Of a DNA stretch of 64,000 nt, positions 34,801-46,700 are shown one piece after another. The stretch comes from Scenedesmus sp. ARA3. Its lineage: Eukaryota; Chlorophyta; Chlorophyceae; Sphaeropleales; Scenedesmaceae. The notes beneath the pieces are model-generated. The model saw only the letters and a program-made list of their open reading frames with translations. It made no database searches and was not told the origin of the DNA. Location: positions 78,409 to 142,408 of the forward strand of contig RWJK01001984.1 in the NCBI GenBank assembly GCA_004335835.1. Reading direction: 5' to 3'. Every line of letters starts with the position of its first letter. Within the stretch, counting starts at the first letter, position 1. A program made the position numbers and the translations under genes.

Positions 34801-37414
34801 TCCTGAAGTTGTGCCAGTTGCATCGCCTGTAAGGACTGCGGCTGCTGCATCCTTGCGCTCATGGAACGACACGCGCAGTGTAGCTGTCAGCTGCCTCAGC
34901 AAGCTCATGCGTAGCCAGCAGGCAATGATCCCCAGCGCCACAGCAGGAAAGATTCCGTAAAGCACAGCCTGCAGCAGGCAGTACCAGGCTGGTTTTCAGC
35001 AGTGTGTTGTTAGGGTGCTGAAAGTGTGTCATGCAGCTCGTCCACATTGCATACAGAGCATCCAGGATGTTGCTGCCATGCGGCTGGTACTTACCCATGT
35101 CATGAATGTTGCATAAGCTTCACTGTCAGGGCGGCTGTTTTGCGTGAAAGTCAGGGCCGTCAGCAAGCCAGCAACCAGCAAGAGGCCAGCCCATAGCCCA
35201 TTCACCACCATGTTGACATAACTGCTGTAGTAGGGCACCTGTAAAACGGAAATGACAGGAGGATCAGTGTGCCGCTCAGGCCAGTGTGCAGCCCTTACCA
35301 TGCACAACTGTGTTTAGCGGCACCTGACAGCTTGCAGGATACACAGTTGGTTGTGACAAGCACAGTCACCACACCAGGAACAGACAATCTATTCCTGCAG
35401 GATGAGCAGCAGTTGGAGCACCATGCACCAAGCATGTAAGTTCTGTGGCATGGAGTTCATATAGACATACATCATATATGATGCCTGCAGCCACTCACAT
35501 CATAGAACAGGAATGAAGACACGCCGGTTACACACAGCAAGCCAATGACCACTTGCGCAGGGCCAAATGCGTCCAGGCAGCTGCAGATGACAACCAGGAC
35601 CATCTTCAGAGCCAAAAGTTTGAAGCTGGTTGCCGCATCAGCACTGGCCAAGACGCTGCGCGTCAGTGGGTTGAGGTCGCACATGCCGGTGGCCTGCAGG
35701 ACAGTGGTACACCAATTGCAGCGTTGCGAACACGCTTCCACTGTGTTGGTGCTTGGCAGTAGCTGATAGCAGTGCCTGGCAGCAGTGCGCAGTAAATACT
35801 GAACTTTTACCTGCTTGCAGGACAGCTGACTGTGAGCATCTGACAAGGGCACCTGACAACAACACCTGCTGGACCCATAAGGCAAACTCACCATCAGCAG
35901 TGTCATCGCCCCAAAGATGATGCACATGACACCAGCAAAAATCATGTGGGCCATGTGTGGCATTGCAAGGCAGCCTGCAGGACAGCACATGCAGAAGAAC
36001 AAGTGCACGGTGTGAGATCATGCTGCTCATGATTCTGACTGCTACTGCTGACCTACAAAGGAGTTGCCTACTTGGTAAGGAACCGCAACAGCAACGTCAA
36101 ACACTGAAAACAGTAGCACACAGCGTGGCTCACTGTGGTCAGAGAAGTATATGTGCGTTGGTGGGCTGCCAGCCGCGATGTTGCTCCAGCGGCAGTCCCA
36201 GAGGAAGCAGAAGAAGTCCAGAACCGCTGGCCAGAACATGGTGTAAATGACCATGGCAAACAGTTGCAGAGCTTGCACCAGCCGGTTAAGCCATGCGCTG
36301 TTGGAGTTGCTGCCTTTCATGACAACTGCAATCCAGGCGGTGGCCAGTAAGCTGCCAATCACGAGGCCTGACAGCAGGTAGAACACAATGATGTATGTGT
36401 TGTACCCTGCTGGGACAACCAGCATTCTGAACAGCAGCCACTGCAGCAGCAGAATTGAGCAGACATTTCTGTTGTGAGTACACAAACATTTCATGGGCGC
36501 CAGTTATTGCTTCAACAGCATTCGCAGCAAATAACACAACAGGAGTGATGATACACCATGGTGCAACTGGGCCAGATTAAAGAACCCACTTGGATGGCTT
36601 TGAATATCCAGAGGTCCTTCTGGATATTCCAGGGAAACGAGCTGTTGAAGAGCACGCGAAATGTCTGCACAAAACAGGTGGGCAGGCAGAAGAGGCTGGC
36701 AACCCAAGGCACGACGTGTCATGCACACATTCAGCAGCAACACGAGGCAGTAGTTGGTGATGGTGCCAAAAGTACAGTACATGTCATGCATGCTAATTGC
36801 ACGTCCTGCAGCAACTCGTACACGATATGCCTGGTTGTGCGACCTGCCACCGCTGTCTGACACTGGCACATGGCTCCATGCTAGTCACCTGCAGGAACTC
36901 CAGCACCACCTTGAGCGCTGCTAAGCGGAGCGATGCATCCAGTTGCTTGTTCTTGGTCAGAGTGTATAGGGTGGCAAAGGCACCTTCTTGAAAGGACTTG
37001 TTGGTGTTGTCCAGGTCATCAGTCTCACCCTCCCCAGCACTGCAAAGCAGCATGTGCACCAAATGATGGCGTTAGTACTTCAGGCGAAAGTGCCAAGCAG
37101 AGCCTGTACTCAACACTTTTCAGGGCATTGAATGGGTCACAGCAGCATTAGGTACAAGCGGTTTGCTGTGGTTCGGAGCAGAGGCATTGCTGCCTGCAAG
37201 GCTGCTGCACACACATCTTCTGCAACACCAGCACGTTGATTGCTCGCATACAATTCGTTGTCCAAAACCTGGTTCTTCAGTTGTGATTTTAGCTTACTTA
37301 CCCTGCATTTACACTGTTCAGTGCACGGCTGTCTGTGTTCTCACTGCCCACACTGCTGCCATTATCACTGCTGGCAAAGCTGCTGCCGTTGAACGTAGAG
37401 GTGCCTTCGCTCAT
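22821..37414 (-). CDS. TmcB-like multi-PAS membrane protein with FixL-type heme PAS, copy A (2,318 aa)
   Basis: Forty-three exons keep phase from ATG 37414 to TGA 22821 (6,957 nt). Exons: 37414-37302, 37039-36889, 36664-36590, 36440-36134, 35974-35892, 35693-35499, 35238-35095, 34968-34654, 34378-34192, 34002-33951, 33830-33737, 33524-33469, 33240-32917, 32778-32739, 32554-32489, 32282-32026, 31830-31647, 31514-31335, 31204-31058, 30859-30769, 30620-30334, 30225-30076, 29919-29783, 29533-29338, 29139-28847, 28652-28164, 27979-27736, 27569-27492, 27353-27256, 27042-26955, 26805-26738, 26543-26470, 26301-26222, 26071-25777, 25564-25275, 25020-24946, 24794-24600, 24490-24424, 24269-24180, 24099-24059, 23906-23860, 23557-23468, 23244-22821. 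Layout: N-terminal polytopic region (about 113-370); TmcB-type TPR-like repeats (about 461-640); PAS1 (661-764) with the FixL pattern H707, R713, H721, I722, R727; three more PAS-like modules to about 1115; acidic linkers; C-terminal membrane segments near 1575, 1785, 1984 and 2194. No kinase or cyclase domain is seen. The family is known from Dictyostelium tiny macrocysts and algal proteins; gas sensing is inferred. Confidence 0.88.
26307..26325 (-). repeat. Short CTG tract before an acceptor in copy A
   Basis: Six CTG units in the sense strand, followed within four bases by the acceptor at 26303-26302. Confidence 0.75.
29922..29960 (-). repeat. CTG-rich tract abutting an acceptor in copy A
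   Basis: In the sense strand, interrupted CTG/CCG units end directly in the CAG of the acceptor at 29921-29920. The equivalent intron of copy B (46888-46917) has a similar CTG-rich end. Confidence 0.75.
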
Positions 37415-39716
37415 ACTGGCAAGTCAATTGAGATAGTCGAGTCAAGAGAACCCCGTTTGGCGACGTTGGTGCGCGTGGCGGGGCAGATGATGATGTAGGC
37501 CACCTGCAGCTGGTGCTGCTTCGTTAACTCTTCAGCAATCCACTTTGCCCCGGAGCTACTCTAATTCCTTACTAATGGAAAATCTCAGTCGCATCATCAG
37601 CGAGCTGAGCATGTGCATGCAGGGAAACGAGCGTCTGTTCAGCGCTCATCAGTACAGCTACACCTGTCGCCAACTATGTTAGATGTTGTGCCGATGGCAT
37701 GACAAGATATATGGGGACCTGCACTGCATCGAGCGTCTCAGCGCACAACAGCTGCACGTCTCGCATTTGAATCACGTCACTGACAAGCATGCCGTCAAAC
37801 CCTAAATTGTACCCATGGACCAACTGGTGAAGTGCATCATCATCATCAGAGGTTGCAATCGGTTGCAAATTGTTACCTCTGCGTGATCCAGTGTGCTACA
37901 GTGCGGCCGTATTGTCAGCATCATGCTACTGCCGTACTGCGCTTATTGTTGCATCCGGGATGCAGGGGGCCTGCATCACCAATACATTACCCATTTTTAG
38001 TGAAAGGGGTTGGTGCAAATGGCCCAAGAAAAACTCGACAAGGGTCACCGTCAGTAGTGCCACCCTGTTTAGGTAGCGGCAGCAGGAGACCGTCTTATAA
38101 GAAGCGTTTTCACGCTTTGACATGCGCGTGTTGGTACAGCAACGCTGGTACAGCTTGCAGTGCATATTAGAGACGTTTATAGGTGATACCTTATCATTGT
38201 ATTGCTTATTTGCACAAACGCGTCCTGCAATGTGAACCAGCCGCTGCAATGCTTGCAGTGGCACAGCTGGGCTCAGCCGACAAGCACTGCACGTCTGCAC
38301 CGTCTGTAACCCCCCAGATGCGCTGGAATTGAAAGACGGCGGTAGCCAAACTAGGCGAGCGTGTGCACCACTGCTGCCACTGCAAGATACATCTGGAGCA
38401 GCTGCCTGCATGATGGCTGTCGATCGTCATTGTCACTTAAGTGAAAGCTTTCCTGTTCAAGCCCAGCTGGGCTGCGGCAGTTGCTGTGGCCCCAGTCCAA
38501 CATCAGCTTGCCGCCGTGCTCAGTGCATGCCTGCACCAACCAGACCCACCAGCAGACAACGCTGCTTCTGGAAGGGACGATCACTGTGGTGTGTACGGAC
38601 ACCTTGACTGTTGCGGCAACATGCAGAAGCTTCTTAGGAGGCATTACCAGAGTACCGCTCAGCAGTGGCCTTCGCTTGTTATCAAACTATGCGGCCCTAA
38701 CACACACGGTGTGCCAGCCCCCTAGTTGACACGCAGGTTGGTGGTGTCTATCAACAAACAGATGCACGTGGACTCCACCATACAACACATTACAGAAGGG
38801 TTTAAACGCATGATAGGTTCCTGCAGCTACCAGAGTCGCTTTGGACTGTTGTTCAGTTGTTGCTTCCATGCTGCAGATTGCAAAAACCCACTACCCTCAC
38901 ATCCTTATCTATCACCGTCTGTTGATACTTGCACAGATCAACAAAGCCATGATGGCATGCATGTATGTGCCCCACTCAATATCTCTGCGGCAGCGCGAGC
39001 AGCTGCAGGAAAACCACAAGCCCAGTCAAATCAAAGTATCCCCATCACGTGTGTCAGTTGATCAGTAAGAGATGGTGCTACATGCAGCCAAAGTTCAAAA
39101 CAGTTCCATTAATCCACCTGGGAGCTGCACAGAGCTTGCAGGAGCACATTTGCAGTGCGGCACAAGCCCAGCCTTCAAAAACCATGACTGTGGCCGCTAA
39201 ACCCCAAACCGGGTTTACTTGGACAACACACTACATATGACAGTACAGACGCACATCACCAGCACCACAACTCCTGAGAAGCCGCTGTCATATGTGGTTG
39301 GCTTGAGTCTCAGCAAGTTGCAGTATGTTGAATAATGTTAGAGCCAATACTGCCTACTTAATATCAGCGGCCGGCAAGGAAACGTTTCAGAGTACACAAT
39401 GCTGATAGGAGCAAAAGAACGTGTCAGTCTGGCGCACACATAGCATAGCATTGGCCTGGCAGGCGCTGTCGAGCAAACCAGCCTGGAGATTGCTTGCAGT
39501 TACTGGATGAAAACAAGGTGACACAAGCCCTTCACAAGGTAAAAAGTCAACAGATCAAGGTGTGAATATTCAATGGCAGTGCTCACGCGATGGCACAAGC
39601 AGTCCTTGTTCAAACCTGTTCGTCGGTGCTCATTCAAAGCGCACCGCACTCAATTGAATGCAGTGCACCTGTGCCATGAGCGCTGGTCTGTCAAAGCCTA
39701 AAGCAGTAGCCACGCC
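37415..39716. other. Intergenic between the two TmcB-like copies
   Basis: The right part (about 38790-39716) is probably the 3' UTR of copy B. The left part (37415 to about 38790) should hold the promoter and 5' UTR of copy A. ORFs of up to 161 codons occur but have no recognisable domain or splice structure. I see no repeat boundary marking the ends of the tandem duplication. Confidence 0.4.
38790..38794 (-). terminator. Candidate poly(A) signal TGTAA (copy B)
   Basis: First minus-strand TGTAA found downstream of the copy B stop codon, about 920 bases away. Confidence 0.35.
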
Positions 39717-40709
39717 TCACCGGCCGCCACGTCCTGCATACCAGCCGCTTGCACCTGCAGCCGCACCGCCCTGCTGCATTCCAGGAAACCCTGGCCCAGA
39801 GGCACCACCCATCCCCTGCCAGCCATAGCCGCCTGGCCCGGCTGGTGGTGGTAGCATCATTGCAGGTGCAACCACCCCATACCCGCCAGGAGGCGCAGAC
39901 ATCCCGCCGATGGCGCCACTGGGGATGCCACCAGGCCCAGCCATGCTGGCAAAGCCAGCTGCCATCGTGGCATTGCCGTTTGAGCGTGTCATGCCCAGCA
40001 CCACGGTCTTGACGTGCCCCTCCACATCTACCTCAGAAGGCAGCTGGCTCAGCAGCCCCGCCACCGCCTTGCTGTCACGGTGCAGGCGGCGCGCATAGGG
40101 CCGGTACAGTGCCATCACAAACAGCACCATGCAGGCCAGGGAGATGACCAGCAGGATGATGTGCAGCTGCTTGATAGACTCAAACCTGTAGGGGCAAACA
40201 GGAACACAAGTCACAACGTCAATGTGCAAACAAAGCTGCTGTGGATCAGTGTTTCATTTGCACATATGTCTGGTCATTCACAGTTGAGCGCGTATGCAGT
40301 GCTGCTAGCTAGCTATAACAAGGGTGTGCGGGTGTGCATCTGCAAAGCTTAGATGTTCAGCTGCAGCTAGAGAACGGTGCATTGTGCACTTGGACGCTGT
40401 ACAACAGCAGCCATGCACACCTGCTGATGGTCCAGTGCACAAACAGTTGTCCACCATCTTGCAGTGCGTCATACAAATCGTTGGCCACCACCTTGACCAC
40501 CCATGTGTACCTGTAGAGCAGTACGCAAACTATGTTTTTGTACCAGTTGAAAGCGAGCTGAATCTGAGAGCTGCTGCGCAGCATTCCAGCAAGCCTTGCT
40601 CCTATGGCATCATTGGCCACAGCAGGGCATGCACAATGGGTTCCCAGGTGTTGCGGCATGAATCCAACACAACATGTTTCCCTCTCCTTCCAGCCACTGC
40701 CCACACGTA

Positions 40710-40750
<41 letters not shown>

Positions 40751-43700
40751 TAGCGTCTAGCGTGGCATATCTGTGGCTACTTGTGGCAGGGCTTGTAGGT
40801 GACAGTTGCAAAACAGTGTCCAGTGTTGCCTCAGTAGCATGTTTACAGCATAACAGCAGCCACCAAACATCCAATTTGCAGACACGCAATCCTACTCACG
40901 TGGTGTGGTTGCCGAAGGCCAGATCATCAGGCAGATTGGCGAAGATCTGCATATGCAATAGGTTTCAAGGTAAGTTGCTGCACGGTCAAGCCAGAGGAGG
41001 AGCTGTTGTGCTGTGACGAAAACTTACTACAGCAGCAAGTGGCATCTGCGGTGCAAGTCATGCTGACATGGGCAAACGACATAACACTGCTGTGTGATCA
41101 GCTTCCGTGATGAGAGTCAGCGCTGGGTGGTAATCCTCACCTCCATCTTGTCTATATAGGCATTCATCATGGCGTCAATACCTGAAAAACACACATGCAG
41201 CACGCGTGGCATCAGAACTGCAAATGTTGACCAAAGAGCAGCATGTACTTGTGGCAAGGTCAGTGCCACTTCAACTTGCAGACCTCACCGCTGTGTGTCA
41301 CAGAGTAGTACTCGCTGCCTGGCTTGAAGCACGTGCTCTGATCTTTGCGCAAGCATCGGTTTGTCTTGAAAAATGTATCTGCAGAGCATGCACGTGGCAC
41401 GTAAGCATAAAAGCAGTAAGGACACATTTGAGTGAGCTGCATAACCAGGACAAAAATCAGGGTTACCAGCTCTCAGGCTAATTTCAGGTTTATTAGTAAA
41501 GCCAACAGGCAGGGTACGCATTGTGCCTTGTCTGTCTGCTGTGCTATGCTTCTGCACTGATTTGTTGAAGCAACCGACTCACCCGCCACATCGCCATTTG
41601 ATAACGCGGCAGCTGGTGCAACGGGGTCAAAGGTTGCGTTGACGCCATCCTGCAGGAAGCAAATTAGCAGGCTCAGCACAGCGCACACACACATACACAC
41701 AGCAAGGAGTTGCTGGTGACCAAGCAGCTTAGTTCTGCATTCTGTGATGTGACACACGGTTAAGATGATCAGCTGTGTTGCGAGGCTTGCTGACGATGCC
41801 ACGCACCGCTAGCAGCATCTTCCCGCCGTACATCAAAGTGCTGTAGTCCTGCCGCAGCAAGTCCAGCCGGTGCCGGAGCTCGGCCCTGTGCAACTCATTC
41901 TCTGCAGCAGTCGTGCTGAAAGCAAGGAAATTGGCTGCCAGCCTGGCGCGTGTGATGCGGTACAGCACGTGCACTGACAAGTCAAGGGACGCCAGCGGGC
42001 CCTGCAGACAATAACAGCAGCACCCAAACACCTTGCGGCACTTGCACCTGAATGATACAAGATAATCATCGTAATCTGTTGGCCTGATGATCTCCTACGC
42101 GCATTCAAGCAGCAGCCACCTGGTGAAGCTGTTGTCATGCATTGGTATTGGGCAGTGCATGGCGCATGTTGCTGTATGCACTAAGCGCTCTCAGGAAAGC
42201 TCAAGTAACCTCACCTGCAGGCCCTTCAGGCTGTTCTGAGAAACAGCAAAGATGACAATCACTGCAGCCACCCACAGCAGAAGAGGCACCTGTGTGCAGC
42301 ATAAAAGCAAGCATGGCATTCGTGAGAGCAGTCATGATAAGCAGGTTGACCTGCACGTGCTGGTTGGTGAATGGGAGCCGCTGTTCAAAAAGGCAGGAAC
42401 GGCTTTGAGCAGGCTGACATCACAGAGAAGGCGACAGCCGAGGTTTGCCGGTGGATTGCCAGCATCCCTCACCATGAATCTCCACAGCACATTGTTGCTT
42501 GCCAGCAGCTTCTTGCCATTGCGCTTGAACTTGGGGTCCAACCAGCCAAACAGCGCCTTGTAGGTGGAGTGGCACAGAGCCGCAAACTTGCTGACAGGGG
42601 CCTTCTTGGCAGCTGCCAGCGCTGCCTTTGCTGTGCTGGACTTGCCTTTGAGCTTGCCAGAGGAGCGCCCTGCTGCTTCTGAGCTACGCTTGCCCTTCTT
42701 CTGTGTGGCTGGTGTGTCAGGTTCTTCGGCATCCTCCTCTGAATCATCGCCTGCAGGTGCTCACCCACCAAGTCAGTACACCTTGCTGCCGACTTTTAGC
42801 GTGCATGGTACAGGCCAATGCTGAAAGTGTACATACTACAACAGTGCATGTGACAGCATGCCCGAAAATTTGGGCTGGAGAAAATGTGGGCCAAGAATGT
42901 GACGCATGCAATCACAGCTTGTTATGTCCTTTTGTTAAAGTACTCTGATGCGAAATTGACGGCATCTTTGAGGCGAAAGCCCACACCTATGTTGACACAG
43001 TGGAACCCGCTGCGGTTGCACCAGCAGCATACCTGCCAGCGCCATGCGCACAGACTTGTGCTTCTTCTCTCCGTCTACTGCTGCTTCACTTCCTGAAGCT
43101 GGATCTGCAGTGCCACCCGCTGCTGCCTCTACCAGCTCCATGTCATCCTCGTCCACCTCCTCTCTGCTGTCGTCGTCAACCTGTAGCTGCCGCGCCGCCA
43201 TGAGCCGCACAGTGGCGCTGGGCAGCGCCAGGAACACGCTGAACAGGCGCATGTGGGACACGTTGCAGCGTTGCAGCAGGTAGAACTCGTACGCCATGCA
43301 GCCCAGCTGCACGACGAGTGCCTGCAGAGTGGCAATTGGTTGCACACGCTTCTTGTTACACCGACTGCAACGCCAGCTGTACAGAACATCATAAACAACT
43401 TCATGTGCTGGCACATCAGAAGTGCTGCTCATGTGTATGAAAGCCAAGGTCAAGTTGGGTGTATCTGCTTGCTGCTCTGCCTTGTCTCACCTCAACCACA
43501 AGCAAGAGTACTATTGTGAGGGAAAGGCCGGTCAGGTCCCTCCAGGTGTAGTCAACAAAGGTGTCCAAAGCTGCAACAAACAGACAGGCAGGTGCAGCAG
43601 CGGCGTTCGTTGGCTGACAGTAATATTTACCAACACGCAATTCCATCAAGTAGTTCCAATTGGGCTGCCTAACTGTGTGCAGCCAGGCTGCAAGTTCCTG

Positions 43701-46700
43701 AGCCCACCACAGAGCAACAACATGTGTCAGGTAGCTGACGGATGGTTGTGAAAAGTCAAGTGCAAGCATTACTCACTCCAAGCGTATCCGCTGAACAGCG
43801 CCCCCGGTCCATTTCTGTAAATGTACTGGAACTCTGTGGTGTTCTCCATGCTGCATGATGGAAGCAACAGTCAAGTCAGCATAAAAGTGGCACCTTGAGC
43901 TGCATGTGCTATCGCATGTGCAACATTTCTGTTGTGATACGTGCAGTGTGCAATTGTTCAGCAAATCATGTGACCGGACTCACCTTTCTTGCCATGTGTC
44001 AGCGAAGTGGCTGACCGTGTGACCAGAATCAGCAAACACGTTGCCCATTTCCTGCAGGTGCAAACATGTGTCAGCTGCACGTACTTGCTTGTGCAGAGTC
44101 TATTCTCTGCCACCAGCTGTTGACACCGCAGCTGATCACCAGGTGTTTGCAGCAAACATGGCACATGGCACACCCATCTTACCCATAGTGTACGTGTGCC
44201 GTTGATTGCGACGTTGACGCCAGCATTTGTGGCGGGGAGGACCAGCTGTTCGACAAGGGGCTTATGCGTCCTGGACAAGAAGAAAGTGGTGATTCAGTAA
44301 GAGTGAACCCAACGGCGAGCAGCAAGGACAGACAGCACAGCACAAAAGCAAAACTGCCTTGAGCCTCACCAGTAGTTCACCAAGCGCTGATCCTTGAAAG
44401 TCTCTACCTTTTTGCCCAGCCCTAGGTACAGTGCCTGGTGACGATTACGGAGCACATCAATGTTGTACAGGAACTTGGTTTTGTACATTTTCCTGGATTC
44501 AGGGGTGCAGATCTCCCAACCCTGGTACTCCTTGACCCAGCACTTCTGCAGATGCAACGGCAGGTTCAACAGTTCAGACACTGAGCACACAGCACCAGAC
44601 GGTAGGCTGCATGTCACAACAGTCAACACGGAACTTCATATGCAACCAGCTGCTCCAGCAGTTGATGCTCACCTGCATGAAGCTGGCCCGCATGGTAGCC
44701 TGCTGAGATGCAGCCAGAATGTCTGCCATTGAGTTGACTGCCTCTGCATTCTTGTACCTGCGATCAATCTCCATTGTCAGCACTGCAAAACAGGCAATGT
44801 GCACCACTAGAATCAACGCCAGCAGTCCAAGCGTCCGACCCCTCCATCTGTCGGTAGCAGCCTGGGCAATGCTGCTTTGCAGCATGCGATTCAGCTTCTT
44901 CAAGCGCTTGGCACGCCTGCATGCAGCAACAGAAAGCAGAACAGGTTCAGGCAGGATGCTGCATTGCTGGGAGCGCTGCCATTCAGCTAGCAAGGGTAGG
45001 AGAGGTGTTGCTGGCCTTGTGTGTTAAAATCTGAAACGTGCAGCCCATCTGTTTCAGCTTTGACCCTGCAGCAGACAACCCACCTGGTGTCAACAGCCAG
45101 GTCCTCATCATGGCCACCACCGCCAGCACTGCTGGCGCTGCCTGCGGCCTCACTGGCTGCATCGCCTATACTCTGGCCATCGACCACACTGGCAGACTCA
45201 ATGGCACTGCCAGGGCCTTCACTACCAGGAGCAGAAAGACCAACAGCATAGCTTTTTGGCCTATGTGCTGCAGCAGCATTGTCATCTGAATCACTGCTCC
45301 TACTCGGCTGCTTATCTGCGCGCGCGCCAGGCTGCCACTTGTCGTACTTTGTGCCTGAGTGCTTGCCCGTGACATGTAGCTTTGCTGAAACATAAACAGC
45401 AGCCTCATCTTCACTCAGCTCGTCTTCAGCTGGCTGGCTGTGCTGCTGCTGACCCCTGCCAGGTTTGTGGCTGCTGCCACGCTGCTGGTTGTGAGTCGGT
45501 GATCCAGGGGGCTTGGGCAGCTGGCTGGTCTCCCTCACCCAATCTGATGTGCGGTTGCTGCACAAGGTGGCAGAAGACAACCACAATTCAGCATTGGTGC
45601 AGTGGTGATTTGGGGATGCCTGGGCGAGCAACAATCTGCATATGCTGGCGTGTCCCTGGCCGTGCACCCTCATGATGTCAGGGCTGTGCAAGCTGCGCAA
45701 TACGTCACCAGGGCACAAGCATGCACATGCACTCACAAGGATTCGTGCTTCTCAGGTGCGCCCCGTGGTTCTCTTTCTCTGCCATTGGCAGCTGCTGCCT
45801 CATCAAGACCAGCATCATCAGCATCAGGACCGCTGCTGCCATCTCCGCTGTTGCTGCTACTTGGGCGCTTGGCAGGTCCTGCCGCAATGTGATCATCAAG
45901 GTGGTGTTCTTGTTCAGCCAAAGCAGCCCTGGCAGCAGCTGCTTCTGCAGCGAAGTTGCCCTCCTTGAGCTGCAGCAGGGCTGGCAGGCTGGAGCTGGCA
46001 GGCTCGTGCAGGTGCAGCCGCACCAGGTAGCACGTCTTGCTGCGCTGGCTGTATGACAGCGCCTGCAAGGCGTGCGTAGTGGCCGAACAGCAGCCACAAC
46101 AACAGCAATCAAAGTAGCATATACAAGTCCAGCATCACCAGCAGCAGTGGCTAGCTTGCAGCCAAGAAGCATTTCAGCTGTTGAAGGGTTGCATCTTTTA
46201 ACTGCACCGACAGCCAGCGCTAAAGGGTGCAAACACAGCGACACACACTGGCTCACCTGCATCACAATGTGCATGGGCTTGCCGTCTGCCAGGTGGCACG
46301 CTGTCCCGATGTGCTTCGTTTGCCCAACACGCGAGGCGCCAGCGCCGCCACCCGCTCCCACTGCTGTCTTTATGGCGCCCTTCTTGGCTGTTGCAGCTGC
46401 AGTCTTGCCCAGCAGATCCTCGAATGTGGAAAACGCAGGCAGGCCGGCCAACCTACGCAGAAGTCAAGCGCATGACTAAGAACACAGACGGAGAGGGTGC
46501 ATGTAACATGTAAAACAGGTATCACATGCGTGATGGTGCCTGAGAGGCAGGCACAGGCAAGCTCCATGAGAAGGGTGCCAACACCCCTGCTAGCAGCCGT
46601 ATGCATGCTACTTTCGCCTGCTGAGTGCGCATGAGGGCGATTGTTTATGTCTGTCGAAGTATGCACACACGCGTATCCCATGAGCATGATGCGCAGCACG

